A DNA stretch of 42,473 nt from Opitutales bacterium (lineage in GTDB: Bacteria; Verrucomicrobiota; Verrucomicrobiia; Opitutales; T3Sed10-336). The DNA lies in NCBI GenBank assembly GCA_007130045.1, contig SLTG01000124.1:1-42473 (forward strand), in the 5' to 3' direction. Of the stretch, positions 17,120 to 25,696 are shown piece by piece (the first letter of the stretch is position 1; each line of letters begins with the position of its first letter). The position numbers and the translations under genes are program-made. The notes under the pieces are model-generated. The model was not told the origin of the DNA. It saw nothing but the letters and a program-made list of their open reading frames with translations, and searched no databases.

Positions 17120-18271
17120 TCACGGCGTATCAATTCCAGCGATAAGGTTGGCAAGGCGATCAAAGAGGGAAACGACGGCAGCTGTTTCGCGTTCATTGAC
17201 ATAGTCGCTGTCCATGAAGGAATAGTTGGAACTGACCACTCGGTTATCCTTATCTATCTCCAAGTGCAAAGGCTCGGCCAAGCGAACTACCGGTACTGTC
17301 ATAGCAAATGAGCCCATCACCTCGCCGGTATCGACGTCGACCAATCGACCGGTGAAATCGAGGACTTTGTCGTCGATCGTTTGGTAGCGTCGTGGATTGA
17401 ACCTGGAATTCCTCGGTGCTTCCTCGCGCAGGTATGTGCGGTAGTCCCGAGGGGTTACCTCGATTAGTTCCGGTTCGTCATATTCGACAAAATAACGGAT
17501 CCCAACCTCTGTTTGCCGCCAGCGCCAGGTACCGATCTGTAGGACACCGTCCGCGTTAGTTTCTTCTGCAAGTACCAGAGCCCGCTCAAGGTCCGATAGA
17601 TTCAAGCCGCTTTCCTCCTGATGGCGTTCGCCACGCTCAAGTATTATCCGGCTGGTAACCGCTGTGGAAATTACAGTAATTCCACGGCGCATGAAAGCGC
17701 GCTCGGCTGCGGCAAGGTTTTCCTCGAACGCCGGGCCCGCCGATCCTGTAGGGGGGACGATCATGATGCGGGAATACTGCTCTGCCTGGTGGGCGCTCGA
17801 GATTGATGAGTCGTCCCACCAGGGTGGGTCGATCGGATTCATTACAAGCGATGTATTGCTCACGCACCCGACGGTCCCAAACGAAAATGAAAGGCCGAGT
17901 GCCAGCGTAACAAATTTCCGTGTTCGTCGTACTCGGGCTGGTGGAGGATTATATGAAGGAAGGTAATCGGAATCGGCTTTTCGCGATATCGGACCAAGAC
18001 AGATTAAGAAGGCCCTCCGGATGAAGTCATTATGCCTGGAGGGCGAGTTCCGCGGGGTTTGTCGGTCGGCGGCATTTATCACACGGAATTCAGACGACAG
18101 GTCTTGTTTTCGAAAAATAGTCTCCATTGCGATTAAAGTTGATAGATTTTGAGGCGATGGTCCGTGATTATTTAAAATCTCTGGCGGCCAATATACAGGA
18201 GACTTCATTTGTCTGAACGTCTGCAACGACGCAAGCCCAAAAATGCTGATTATTGAATGGTTTAGGTTCAC
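17120..18271 (-). CDS. Lipoprotein of unknown function, start uncertain
   Basis: The frame encodes 383 residues, but the export signal lies unusually deep: RRTRKFVTLALGLSFSFGTV followed by GC, with the lipobox cysteine at residue 136. The likely mature lipoprotein is therefore about 248 residues and contains IMIVPPTGSAGPAFEENLAA, ALVLAEETNADGVLQIG and FTGRLVDVDTGEVMGS. These resemble the beta-alpha-beta pattern of CsgG/LpoB-like periplasmic proteins, in which a recessive ADGVL(Q/V)G segment is common. That assignment is only suggestive. No ATG, GTG or TTG lies shortly before the signal in this frame, while TATAAT appears there. The N-terminal 110 residues are therefore probably untranslated, or the true start has been lost. 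Confidence 0.6.
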   Translation of the reverse strand: MNLNHSIISIFGLASLQTFRQMKSPVYWPPEILNNHGPSPQNLSTLIAMETIFRKQDLSSEFRVINAADRQTPRNSPSRHNDFIRRAFLICLGPISRKADSDYLPSYNPPPARVRRTRKFVTLALGLSFSFGTVGCVSNTSLVMNPIDPPWWDDSSISSAHQAEQYSRIMIVPPTGSAGPAFEENLAAAERAFMRRGITVISTAVTSRIILERGERHQEESGLNLSDLERALVLAEETNADGVLQIGTWRWRQTEVGIRYFVEYDEPELIEVTPRDYRTYLREEAPRNSRFNPRRYQTIDDKVLDFTGRLVDVDTGEVMGSFAMTVPVVRLAEPLHLEIDKDNRVVSSNYSFMDSDYVNERETAAVVSLFDRLANLIAGIDTP

Positions 18272-18486
18272 CGTAAGCGTCCGATAAACCCACCTACCAT
18301 TTCCGGGCGTCGGTTTGGTAGATTGGGAGCATGGAAAATGGATCCTTCTCGGAGAAGTCTCTGTCGCGGGTGCGGCGGCGGTTCACACCTTGACAAAAGC
18401 ACGCGATTCTCGAACGCTTCCGAGCCAGTGGCTTGAGCCAGGGCCAATTCGTGGGGCCAGACAATACCACATCAGGTAACATGAAA

Positions 18487-18556
18487 GGAAAAATCCTCGG
18501 ATTTGGGCTAAATTAGGGCGGTAAACGAACCTAACGCCAAACCAAAGGATTTTTCC
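18487..18556 (+). other. Structured leader of the IS110-type remnant, possible bridge-RNA region
   Basis: An 11-bp inverted repeat, GGAAAAATCCT (18487-18497) and AGGATTTTTCC (18546-18556), ends exactly at the transposase ATG. Nested inside are AAATCC-TC-GGATTT (18491-18504) and TTAGG (18513-18517) pairing with CCTAA (18530-18534). IS110 elements are known to encode a guide ('bridge') RNA in a non-coding end, often upstream of the transposase. This segment is a candidate for part of it, by position and structure only. Confidence 0.35.
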
Positions 18557-18820
18557 ATGAAAGATCATAATATATTCGTAGGAATCGACTTCCACAAGCG
18601 ATATTCGGTGATTTCGGCTCAGGACGGCGCCGGAAATCGAGTGCTTGAAGCACGAATAAACGGAAACACGCCGGAGGGTTTCAAGAGCGTTTTCTCACAA
18701 CTCCCCGGAAAATAGAAAGTTGCGATGGAGGCGTGCTGGAACTGGGGGAAGCTCTATGACATCCTCGACGGCCTGCCCGGGATCGAGGAGATCATTCTCT
18801 CGCATCCCTGCAAGACCTGA
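18557..18820 (+). pseudogene. IS110-family transposase, N-terminal remnant
   Basis: The frame starts MKDHNIFVGIDFHKRYSVIS, with the DEDD-type RuvC-like first motif (GIDFHK), and continues EARINGNTPEGFKSVFSQ to an in-frame TAG at 18713-18715. It resumes in frame with KVAMEACWNWGKLYDILD and IILSHPCKT, then hits TGA at 18818-18820. The E in the 'MEACWNW' segment is the second catalytic position of the family. About 87 of roughly 330-400 codons remain, and the C-terminal serine-containing domain is gone. The element is dead. No matching element end could be found to the right. Confidence 0.82.
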
Positions 18821-19150
18821 CGTCTTTGGTTGACGGCGTTAATCGTCGTTGACGGCAGCTTCATGCACAATCCCCTTAACAACCTGGCAGTGGAGTCATG
18901 ATTCGCGGAGCTGTTGCATCAAGCTGTCCGGTATCTGTATGGTTAACGTGCTCATCAAACTCACCAAGGATTTCCATTAGAATAACCACAGTTCTTTACT
19001 CATGGTGCGGCGGCCTCACCTTCCCCGGTGGCCGGGACGGGTTGAGGATCGGTCTGAGGGGAGGAACTCACAGGGGGTGAATTTGCCGGTAAAGGGTTTT
19101 GGGATGGAAAGAAAAAAGGGTGCGGCTCAGGGTCTCTCACGGAATTTTTG

Positions 19151-19225
19151 ACCACAGATTACGCAGATTGCACGGATTTAAAGGCAGAGGATTTCTTATC
19201 TGTGCCCATCTGTGAAATCCGTGGT
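19151..19225. repeat. Imperfect inverted repeat of ACCACRGATT units
   Basis: The left arm begins ACCACAGATTACGCAGATT (19151). The right arm, read on the opposite strand from 19225, begins ACCACGGATTTCACAGATG. The arms agree at roughly three quarters of positions over ~28 bp. Similar ACCACGGATTTCACAGAT-like sequences are familiar from intergenic regions of PVC-group genomes. Confidence 0.6.
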
Positions 19226-19233
19226 TGAAGATC

Positions 19234-19282
19234 GGTTCCTGGTTCTTGGTTCTTGGTTCTTGGTTCGGAGTTCTTGGTTCCG
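19234..19282. repeat. Seven tandem heptamers (GGTTCTT type)
   Basis: Seven successive 7-bp units, GGTTCCT, three GGTTCTT, GGTTCGG, AGTTCTT, GGTTCCG, occupy 19234-19282. The three central units are identical and the outer ones vary at one or two bases. This is a short tandem repeat that could slip in length between strains. On the minus strand the unit is AAGAACC. Confidence 0.85.
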
Positions 19283-19290
19283 CTGCCTTA

Positions 19291-19320
19291 CCCTTCGTGC
19301 TCTTCGTGTCCTTCGTGGTG
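19291..19320 (-). repeat. CACGAAG repeat, minus-oriented copy
   Basis: On the minus strand this reads CACCACGAAGGACACGAAG followed by AGCACGAAGGG: three CACGAAG units spaced 9 bp. It matches the arms of the inverted repeat at 16811-16919 in unit sequence and forms an inverted pair with 19460-19485. Confidence 0.7.
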
Positions 19321-19459
19321 AGGCCTGGTTCCGGTTCTGATGCGCGGGCGGTTTGTCGACCGGTTGGGGACGCCGTCTGAAGAGCGGCGCTACGGTTGAG
19401 CGCCCGCAGGGGGCGGGCGTGAAACCAATTGCGGAGCCCAAGGGTCGGATCCGGATATT

Positions 19460-19485
19460 AACCACGAAGGGCTCGAAGAACACGA
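19460..19485 (+). repeat. CACGAAG repeat, plus-oriented copy
   Basis: ACCACGAAGGGCTCGAAGAA followed by CACGAA carries the same 9-bp-phased units as 19291-19320, in opposite orientation, about 140 bp away. Together they could fold into a long stem enclosing the sequence between. Confidence 0.65.
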
Positions 19486-20068
19486 ACCCTTGTGAGGTCG
19501 AGACAAAGATAACCAAGCAGTCAATTTTAGCCATCCCTTTATGGAAACAGTGCCAGCGAAGCTTCACAGAGGCACGGAATGCCGGGCCTAACCGTTTGTT
19601 CCTCACGGACAAAGGCAACAGAAAGACACCCCGGACGTGTCGTGTGTTATTCTGCTCTTGTCCCTTTGTGGACAAGTGGGTGCTTTCCTCGAAACTTCTG
19701 CCTTCCGGTTTACGGCACGGCATCCGTTTCCAGGGGCCAGCTCCCTTCAATAGAGAAATAAGGCAAAGAGCGTATCGTTTAACACTCTCGAACACACCAG
19801 GGTGTCGGGAACAAACGTAGAGAATCTTTCATCTCCGGTCAAATCAGAAGAATCGATTTTTGCAACGCGGGGATTCGCGGCGGTTGGTGTCCGTTCCGTT
19901 TCGCCATCCGAGCGACCGCTTCGTCTGCTCCCCGGCAACCGATCCGCGGTTCCCCGCCCCGGCTGCGCCGGACGCGGCAACGGACAACCCGGTCTCCATT
20001 TTTTTCTCGCGCCCTTCCTTCGCGCGGTTTTGGGATAGGTTCGGTTATATTTCGATCCGACGTTGATT

Positions 20069-20503
20069 ATGAGAAGGAAACGCAAACCAGTCGTCTGGAC
20101 GAAGGACGCATTCGAGATCCGGCGCTCCACGATTCCCGGCGCGGGAAAAGGTCTGTTCGCCGCAGTGGACATCGAGGTCGAAGACATGATCGGGTACTAC
20201 ACCGGGGAAGTCATCGACAATGACGAACTCGAAGACGGCGTTCATTCCGACTCGATCTACATCCTCTGGGTTTCACAAACCCACATCATCGTCGGTGAAG
20301 GTCCCCGTGCGAACTACACGCGTTACATCAATCACAGCAACCGCCCCAACGCGTTCCTGGTTGTCTCGACGCGCTGGAAAACCGCCCGCTTCGAAGCGCT
20401 GCGGAAAATCCGTTCGGGACAGGAGATTTTCTTCGACTACGGAGAGGACTACTGGAACCAGATGGAATTTTCCCCGAAGAGACCGAAGCGAATCGGAAAA
20501 TAA
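20069..20503 (+). CDS. SET-domain protein (putative lysine methyltransferase)
   Basis: From the ATG at 20069 the product is 144 residues and consists essentially of one SET domain. The S-adenosylmethionine motif is IPGAGKGLFAA, the conserved pseudoknot segment is YTRYINHSNRPNAFL, and the C-terminal GQEIFFDYGEDYW carries the catalytic tyrosine. SET enzymes transfer methyl groups to protein lysines; bacterial single-domain versions are scattered and their substrates mostly unknown. There are no pre- or post-SET cysteine clusters. A TTG two codons upstream is an alternative start. The next gene (OGG-type glycosylase) follows by 110 bp and may be co-transcribed. Possible substrates include a histone-like or ribosomal protein, but nothing here decides it. 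Confidence 0.85.
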   Translation: MRRKRKPVVWTKDAFEIRRSTIPGAGKGLFAAVDIEVEDMIGYYTGEVIDNDELEDGVHSDSIYILWVSQTHIIVGEGPRANYTRYINHSNRPNAFLVVSTRWKTARFEALRKIRSGQEIFFDYGEDYWNQMEFSPKRPKRIGK

Positions 20504-20613
20504 ACCGCAAGGAGCAGGAACCTGATTGGAAAACCGGTGTTTGCTCGACTCCCGCCGCATTCCTCCCTGCCGGCTCGACGCCTTATCATTGGCGTGTCAG
20601 GGTAACGCGCACG

Positions 20614-21519
20614 ATGGAACTCAAAGAAGCCGCACATCGCCCTTCAAAACCCGCCTGGACTCCGTGGCGCCCGATTAAGCCGGCAGTCGGCTTTACCGCT
20701 TGTTCTCTGGCGGAAACGCTGGACGGAGGGCAGGCGTTCCGGTGGCGTTGCGACGACGGTGTATGGACAGGGCAATGGTCCGACGTGGTGGTTCGGGTGC
20801 GGCTGCGGACAGACGGCGCCCTTGAATGGTCCGCTCCGGACGTGCTCGCAAAGCGGGTTTCGACAAGCCTTCCCGGTTACTTCGCGACCGGCCGCGATTT
20901 TGCGTCGCTGACGGACGCCCTGCCATGGAGGAGCGATCATCGCCTTGCGATTGCCATCCAGGCCCTTACCGGGCTGCGGATACTCCGGCAACCCCTGGAC
21001 GAAACCCTTCTTGCCTTCCTCTGCAGCCCGACCAAACAAATCGTTCAGATCAAGCAAATACTCGCCCTTCTGGCCAAACGATTCGGCGCCGAGATCCTTC
21101 CGGGAATGCACGCGCTGCCGACTTGGCCGGTTCTCGCGGAAGTTTCCGAGCCGGAGTTGCGCGCATGCTCATTGGGATTCCGCGCGCGCCACATCAAAGC
21201 CGCGGCAGTGGCGCTCTCGGAGACCCCTGATTGGAGCAACCGCGTGGAGTGCCTCCCGTATCCCGAAGCAAGAGAATGGCTCATGCGCCTTCCGGGCGTC
21301 GGGGAGAAAATCGCCGACTGCGTATTGCTGTTCGGCATGGGCAAACTGGAATCTTTTCCGGTGGACGTCTGGATCCTCAAGGTGATGTGCCGCCGCTATG
21401 GACTGGAGGGCTGGAAAAACAGCTGGATCGCCCATTTCGGCCGGGTCCATTTCGGACCGGCCGCGGGGCTGGCGCAACAGTATCTTTTTGCCTTGGAACG
21501 TCGGAACGGCCGTCAGTAA
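20614..21519 (+). CDS. ogg: 8-oxoguanine DNA glycosylase/AP lyase, OGG1 type
   Basis: The 301-residue protein removes 8-oxoguanine paired with cytosine and cuts the strand by beta-elimination. The N-terminal OGG domain has the family's LDGGQAFRW. The HhH-GPD domain has LTGLRILRQPLDETLLAFLC, SPTKQIVQIKQIL, and the helix-hairpin-helix LMRLPGVGEKIADCVLLFG. The Schiff-base lysine is K232 and the catalytic Asp is D251 (FPVDVW), the same 19-residue spacing as human OGG1 K249/D268. Most bacteria use MutM instead, so the eukaryote-like OGG1 form is of some interest, although it occurs sporadically in bacteria. It would act together with MutY and MutT, which are not encoded here. Confidence 0.92.
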   Translation: MELKEAAHRPSKPAWTPWRPIKPAVGFTACSLAETLDGGQAFRWRCDDGVWTGQWSDVVVRVRLRTDGALEWSAPDVLAKRVSTSLPGYFATGRDFASLTDALPWRSDHRLAIAIQALTGLRILRQPLDETLLAFLCSPTKQIVQIKQILALLAKRFGAEILPGMHALPTWPVLAEVSEPELRACSLGFRARHIKAAAVALSETPDWSNRVECLPYPEAREWLMRLPGVGEKIADCVLLFGMGKLESFPVDVWILKVMCRRYGLEGWKNSWIAHFGRVHFGPAAGLAQQYLFALERRNGRQ

Positions 21520-21721
21520 AGGCGACATATCCGAAGGAACAAACGCCGTCTTTATCGCGCGAAGCCCCAATGCCAACCCCAAAAGCCGAGGCCCGCCCGC
21601 ATAATCGCACCGACCGAAACCCGGCGCATTGAACCCAAAATACTGAACCGGTTGACATTGCAGTCCGCATCTCTTTATTGATCAGAGTGTTTCAAGCGAC
21701 CGAATCTTCAGCGATTTAAGT

Positions 21722-23128
21722 ATGATGAGCGACTCAAACGGACGGCGGGATCCAACTGAAACCGAGCGGTGCCGCGAGTCGTTCCTTAACTCGAAGCGGC
21801 CGCACATTCTCCAGATCACGAATCACGGGGTCCACGACTGGCAGGTCATTCCCGGACTGCCCGACACCGGCGGCCAGAATGTCTTTGTCAACCAGATGAC
21901 GGAAGCGCTCGCCGACCTTGGTTACAAGGTGACCATCGCAAACCGGGGAGGGTTTCCCCATCCGAAAACCGGGGAGATCCGCCGCGGTGTCGATTACCTC
22001 GACGAACACCGGCGGCTGCTTTATCTGGAAGACTCGGTCCCGGAGTTCGTGCTCAAGGAGGAGATGAAGAACCGGATTCCGGAGTTGGCGGATTTTCTGC
22101 TCCGCTTTCTCGTCGGCGAAGACGACTCGCCGGACCTGATCGTCTCGCACTACTGGGATGGCGCCGCAATTGCCGTCGCACTCAACCGGAAGAACAACAA
22201 CATGCGCGAACATTTTTGGGTTCCCCATTCGCTGGGCGCCGTAAAAAAGAGGAACATGGACCCTTCGACCTGGGAGGACCTGAGAATCGACGAACGCATC
22301 GAAGAGGAGAAACGCCTCCTCGAGGAGGTCAACGGCGTGGCGGCCACGTCAAAGGTCATCCGAGACTCCCTGTACAACGATTACGGGTGCGCGACCGACA
22401 TCTTTTTGCCTCCCTGCGTGAATCCCAAACGGTTTTATCCGCGCGAAGTTGCTCCCGATGACGATATCTGGGATTTTCTGTCGAATGAATCCGGTCTTTC
22501 GAAGGACGACCTCCGAAAAGCGGAGATCATCACCGAGGTCAGCCGGACCGATAAGACCAAACGCAAGGACGTCCTGATCGAAGCGTTTGCTTCGGTGCTC
22601 AAGGAAGTTCCCGAAGCACTTTTGCTGCTCACCGTGGACAAGGACGCCGAACCGCTCGCCGGAGAACTGAGCGCCCTCGCAGAGGAAAAAGGCGTGGCAC
22701 GCCGTATCGTCATGCTGGGCTCGGTTTGGGAATCGCTGCCGAAGCTCTACGCGGTCACCCACGTGTACTGCACGCCGTCGGTGATGGAGGGGTTTGGAAT
22801 GGCCATTCAGGAGGCCGCGGCGACCGGGGTTCCGGCTGTCGCAAGCGACCTGGTCCCGTTCGCCGTGGAGTACCTTCTCGGCGAAGAGCCAAGGATCCTC
22901 GAAGGCGATGAGGAGAATCCGGCGATCCGGGAGGGCGACGGAGCGATCGTCGTTGCAGCGGACGCCATCGACGGATTCGCCCGCGCCCTGATAAGATTGC
23001 TCGGGAACGACGAACTGCGCGGGGAAATGGGCGACCGTGCGTACCGGATCACCGTCCCCTACTTTACATGGAGGAACATGACGGATAAATTCCTCGAAGC
23101 GGCCGGCCTCACCTCCTCCGGCGAATAA
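21722..23128 (+). CDS. GT4 glycosyltransferase, sucrose-phosphate-synthase-like
   Basis: The 468-residue retaining glycosyltransferase has the GT-B fold of sucrose-phosphate synthase relatives. The N-terminal nucleotide/acceptor loop is GLPDTGGQNVFVNQMTEAL (Gly-Gly at residues 50-51). The linker VPHSLGAVKKRNM follows, then the donor-site arginine/lysine in SRTDKTKRKDVLIEAF. The E-x7-E segment is MEGFGMAIQEAAATG. It should build a phosphorylated disaccharide or glycoside from an NDP-sugar and a sugar phosphate. The next gene, 47 bp downstream, is a phosphatase of the sucrose-phosphatase family, the standard partner that removes the phosphate. Products such as sucrose, mannosylfructose or a glucosyl-polyol are all possible, typically compatible solutes. 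The acceptor cannot be read from sequence. Confidence 0.8.
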   Translation: MMSDSNGRRDPTETERCRESFLNSKRPHILQITNHGVHDWQVIPGLPDTGGQNVFVNQMTEALADLGYKVTIANRGGFPHPKTGEIRRGVDYLDEHRRLLYLEDSVPEFVLKEEMKNRIPELADFLLRFLVGEDDSPDLIVSHYWDGAAIAVALNRKNNNMREHFWVPHSLGAVKKRNMDPSTWEDLRIDERIEEEKRLLEEVNGVAATSKVIRDSLYNDYGCATDIFLPPCVNPKRFYPREVAPDDDIWDFLSNESGLSKDDLRKAEIITEVSRTDKTKRKDVLIEAFASVLKEVPEALLLLTVDKDAEPLAGELSALAEEKGVARRIVMLGSVWESLPKLYAVTHVYCTPSVMEGFGMAIQEAAATGVPAVASDLVPFAVEYLLGEEPRILEGDEENPAIREGDGAIVVAADAIDGFARALIRLLGNDELRGEMGDRAYRITVPYFTWRNMTDKFLEAAGLTSSGE

Positions 23129-23175
23129 TCCGCGCCACGCGCCCCGAATCCCGATACCAGAAACATCCAACCGCA

Positions 23176-24024
23176 ATGTCCATCACGCTCGCCACCGATC
23201 TCGACCGGACGCTGTTTCCCAACGGGAATCAGCCCTGCGACAACGCGATGCCGCTGTTCCGGCGCGTGGTCGAGGCGAAACGCCTCCCGTTGATCTTCGT
23301 CACGGGCCGCCACCTCCGCCAGATTGAAGACGGTATCCGCGAGTACGGTCCGCCGCTCCCCGACATGGCGATCGCCGAGGTCGGGACCCGGCTGTACCGC
23401 CGCGCCGGAGAGCGGTTTGAAGAGGATACCGACTTCGTTGGGTTCATCCAGGAGAATACCCGGAACTGGGACCTCGAAGCGTTTAAAAGCGCCCTCGACG
23501 ACCTGCCCCTTCGCCTCCAGCCCGAAGAGCACCAGAATCGCTTTAAGCTGAGCTTTTTCGTCGACGATCTCGAGGGGGCCGGCCATGTGCGCCGCGACGC
23601 GGAAAACATCCTGGAAGGGATTTGTCCGGACGCGCACATCATCTGGAGCGTGGACGAAACGCTCGGACTCGGAATGCTCGACGTCCTTCCCGCGAAGGCC
23701 AACAAAATGGAAGCCCTTGAGTACGTGCGCCGCCGCCGCGAAATCCCAAAGGAGCAGATCATCTATTGCGGAGACAGTGGAAACGATATCATTCCACTCA
23801 CCGGCGGGTACAATGCGATCGTGGTTGCGAACGCGATTGACGACGTCCGTGCCGAAGTCAAACGGATCGCCGAAAAAAAGGGCGTCGCCCACAGGGTTTA
23901 CTTCGCCCGCGGCTCGGATGCCCTGTCATTGAACGGCAACTACGTCTCGGGGATTATCGAAGGTCTCCTCCACTTCGGCATCTTCGATGAAGAGGAGTGG
24001 AAGACCCTGCGAAGCGCCCCCTGA
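23176..24024 (+). CDS. HAD-family sugar-phosphate phosphatase (sucrose-6-phosphatase-like)
   Basis: The 282-residue protein belongs to HAD subfamily IIB. Motif I is ATDLDRTLFPNG with nucleophile D8 and acid/base D10. Motif II is the Thr in FVTGRHLRQI. The motif III lysine is in AKANKMEALEYV, and motif IV is IYCGDSGNDIIPL. The cap is of the C2 type used by sucrose-phosphatase, phosphomannomutase and trehalose-phosphatase relatives. Position directly behind the GT4 gene implies it dephosphorylates that enzyme's product, making the pathway irreversible. Motif I has R at the position often G (DLDGT), a variation seen in S6PP-like members. It ends 107 bp before the convergent gcvH. Confidence 0.85.
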   Translation: MSITLATDLDRTLFPNGNQPCDNAMPLFRRVVEAKRLPLIFVTGRHLRQIEDGIREYGPPLPDMAIAEVGTRLYRRAGERFEEDTDFVGFIQENTRNWDLEAFKSALDDLPLRLQPEEHQNRFKLSFFVDDLEGAGHVRRDAENILEGICPDAHIIWSVDETLGLGMLDVLPAKANKMEALEYVRRRREIPKEQIIYCGDSGNDIIPLTGGYNAIVVANAIDDVRAEVKRIAEKKGVAHRVYFARGSDALSLNGNYVSGIIEGLLHFGIFDEEEWKTLRSAP

Positions 24025-24131
24025 CAGTGAAACGCAGGCGTCTTGCCGTTTCGCGTGACTCAGTTGCGGCGGCTGAAACACACCGCTCCCCTCCTCCGGG
24101 CACTCCGCCCCGAGTCCCTGGCAAAGTCGGG

Positions 24132-24512
24132 CTAACCGTTCTGGGCCTGGTAGTCGGACTCGGGCATGAGGTCGTCAAGGCCCGAAGGATCCTCCATCCG
24201 CACGCGGATCATCCAGCCCTCGCCGGCCGGCGACTCGTTCACCTTTTCCGGCGCGTCCTCGAGCGCCTCGTTCACGGCAATGACTTCTCCGCTGACCGGC
24301 GCGTACAGGTCGGACGCGGCCTTGACGGATTCAACGACCCCGAAGCTCTCGCCCCTGGTCACCTTGTCGCCGGCGGAAGGGAGCTCCACGAACGTGATAT
24401 CCCCGAGGTTTTTCTGGGCGTAATCGGATATTCCGATGACCACCTCGCCGTTGTCCTCCTGGCGCACCCATTCGTGGGTTTTCGCGTATTTAAGGTCCTT
24501 GCTGTCGCTCAT
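24132..24512 (-). CDS. gcvH: Glycine cleavage system H protein
   Basis: The H protein carries the aminomethyl group between the P, T and L proteins on a lipoyl-lysine. The 126-residue product shows [35 protein letters not shown] and the lipoylation site [12 protein letters not shown] with K64, the same position as in E. coli. The ATG overlaps the gcvT stop by 4 bp (ATGA, 24509-24512), so translation is coupled. gcvP is not in the window and must be elsewhere. The lipoyl synthase gene lipA lies 3.5 kb to the right on the opposite strand. Confidence 0.96.
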   Translation of the reverse strand: MSDSKDLKYAKTHEWVRQEDNGEVVIGISDYAQKNLGDITFVELPSAGDKVTRGESFGVVESVKAASDLYAPVSGEVIAVNEALEDAPEKVNESPAGEGWMIRVRMEDPSGLDDLMPESDYQAQNG

Positions 24513-25648
24513 GATTTTCGTTGTCGGGAAGTGTAAAAGGGAGGTTTGACCAATTGCAACGGAAAGCTTTTGCCTCGTAAATCGGCGTGCAGATTCCCCT
24601 GCTCGACGGCATCGGAATCCACCAGGGCGCTGCCGATCGCCTCGTTCAGCATCGGAGAGAGCGTCCCGGAAAGCACCCGGCCGGCCTCGCGCCCGTCCGC
24701 CACAACCGGCGTACCTTCACGAAGAATGCGCCGCGTCCCGGTCCGGAAGTGGACGACTTTTCGCTTCAACCCATCGCTCTTCTCGCGCCGGAGCGTCTCC
24801 TTTCCGATGAAGTCCGCCTCTTTCTTAAGCTTGACGGCCCATCCGAGGCCGGCCTGGAGCGGGGTGATTTCCCTGCTCAGCTCGTGCCCGTAGAGCGGAT
24901 ACCCGGCTTCGAGCCGAAGGCTGTCGCGGGCGCCGAGCCCGATCAACTGAAGCCCTAGCGCGCTCCCCGCCTCCAGTATCGCTTTCGCAAGGGGCTCGGC
25001 GTCGCCCCAGGGAGTAAACAGCTCGAATCCCGGCTCGCCCGTGTAGCCGGTCCTGCTGAGAATGACATCCCGTCCGGCGACGGACGTCTCCTCGGTCGCG
25101 AACGCCTCCAGGTGCTCGATGACCGCGCGGGTCAGCGGCTTGAGAATCTCGTCCGCCCGCGGCCCCTGCAGCGCGAGCAACGCGTACTTATCGGAGACGT
25201 TCTGGAGCGTACAGTCGTAGCTGTTGACGTGCCGCTCCAGCCATTCGAAATCCTTCGCGGTGTTGGCCGCATTCACACAAAGAAGAAACGCCTCCTCGCT
25301 GCGCCGGTAAACAATCAGGTCGTCCACAACACCCCCGTCCGGGTAGCACATCAGGTTGTACTGAGCCCGCTCTTCACTCATTCGCGAGATATTGTTTGTG
25401 AGCATGAGGTTGAGAAACGCCTCCGCCTGGGGGCCGGCCACAATGAACTCCCCCATGTGACTGACGTCGAAAAGGCCCGCCGCCTCGCGCACGGCGCGAT
25501 GCTCCTCGAGAATCCCCCGGCACTGAACCGGCATCTCCCATCCTTCAAAATCGACGAAGCGGGCGCCTTGCTCCCGGTGAAGCGCGTGAAGCGGCGTTCG
25601 CTTCAACTGCGGCGTCCGTTCTCCCGTGGTTTGATTGCTCTCTGACAT
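24509..25648 (-). CDS. gcvT: Aminomethyltransferase (glycine cleavage T protein)
   Basis: GcvT transfers the methylene group from aminomethyl-lipoyl H protein to tetrahydrofolate, releasing ammonia. From the ATG at 25648 the protein is 379 residues. The family signatures are visible: [27 protein letters not shown], the folate-site [16 protein letters not shown] with its conserved Asp/Glu environment, [15 protein letters not shown], and [15 protein letters not shown]. The frame is open from a GTG at 25675, but the ATG nine codons in gives the usual N-terminus. It overlaps gcvH by 4 bp and follows coaC by 48 bp, apparently in one leftward transcript. Confidence 0.96.
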   Translation of the reverse strand: MSESNQTTGERTPQLKRTPLHALHREQGARFVDFEGWEMPVQCRGILEEHRAVREAAGLFDVSHMGEFIVAGPQAEAFLNLMLTNNISRMSEERAQYNLMCYPDGGVVDDLIVYRRSEEAFLLCVNAANTAKDFEWLERHVNSYDCTLQNVSDKYALLALQGPRADEILKPLTRAVIEHLEAFATEETSVAGRDVILSRTGYTGEPGFELFTPWGDAEPLAKAILEAGSALGLQLIGLGARDSLRLEAGYPLYGHELSREITPLQAGLGWAVKLKKEADFIGKETLRREKSDGLKRKVVHFRTGTRRILREGTPVVADGREAGRVLSGTLSPMLNEAIGSALVDSDAVEQGNLHADLRGKSFPLQLVKPPFYTSRQRKS

Positions 25649-25696
25649 ATCCGGTTTCCAGCCTTCGTCATGCACGGAACGATTTAAAGCAAAAAA

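Larger units (their letters stand above)
18821..20068. other. Gene-poor region with assorted short repeats
   Basis: About 1.25 kb without a credible gene. Near 18900-18965 a frame reads LSGICMVNVLIKLTKDFH before a stop and might be the tail of another mobile element, unidentified. From 19151 to 19485 there are several kinds of short repeats, listed separately. The long minus-strand frame (19196-19795) is largely a translation of these repeats and is not considered a gene. From 19500 to 20040 nothing recognisable was seen. Confidence 0.5.

Noticed and set aside
19196-19795. 199-codon minus-strand open frame
   Set aside because: Much of its translation comes from the heptamer and CACGAAG repeats (for example NQEPRTRN, RRTRRARR), so it is not a protein-coding gene.
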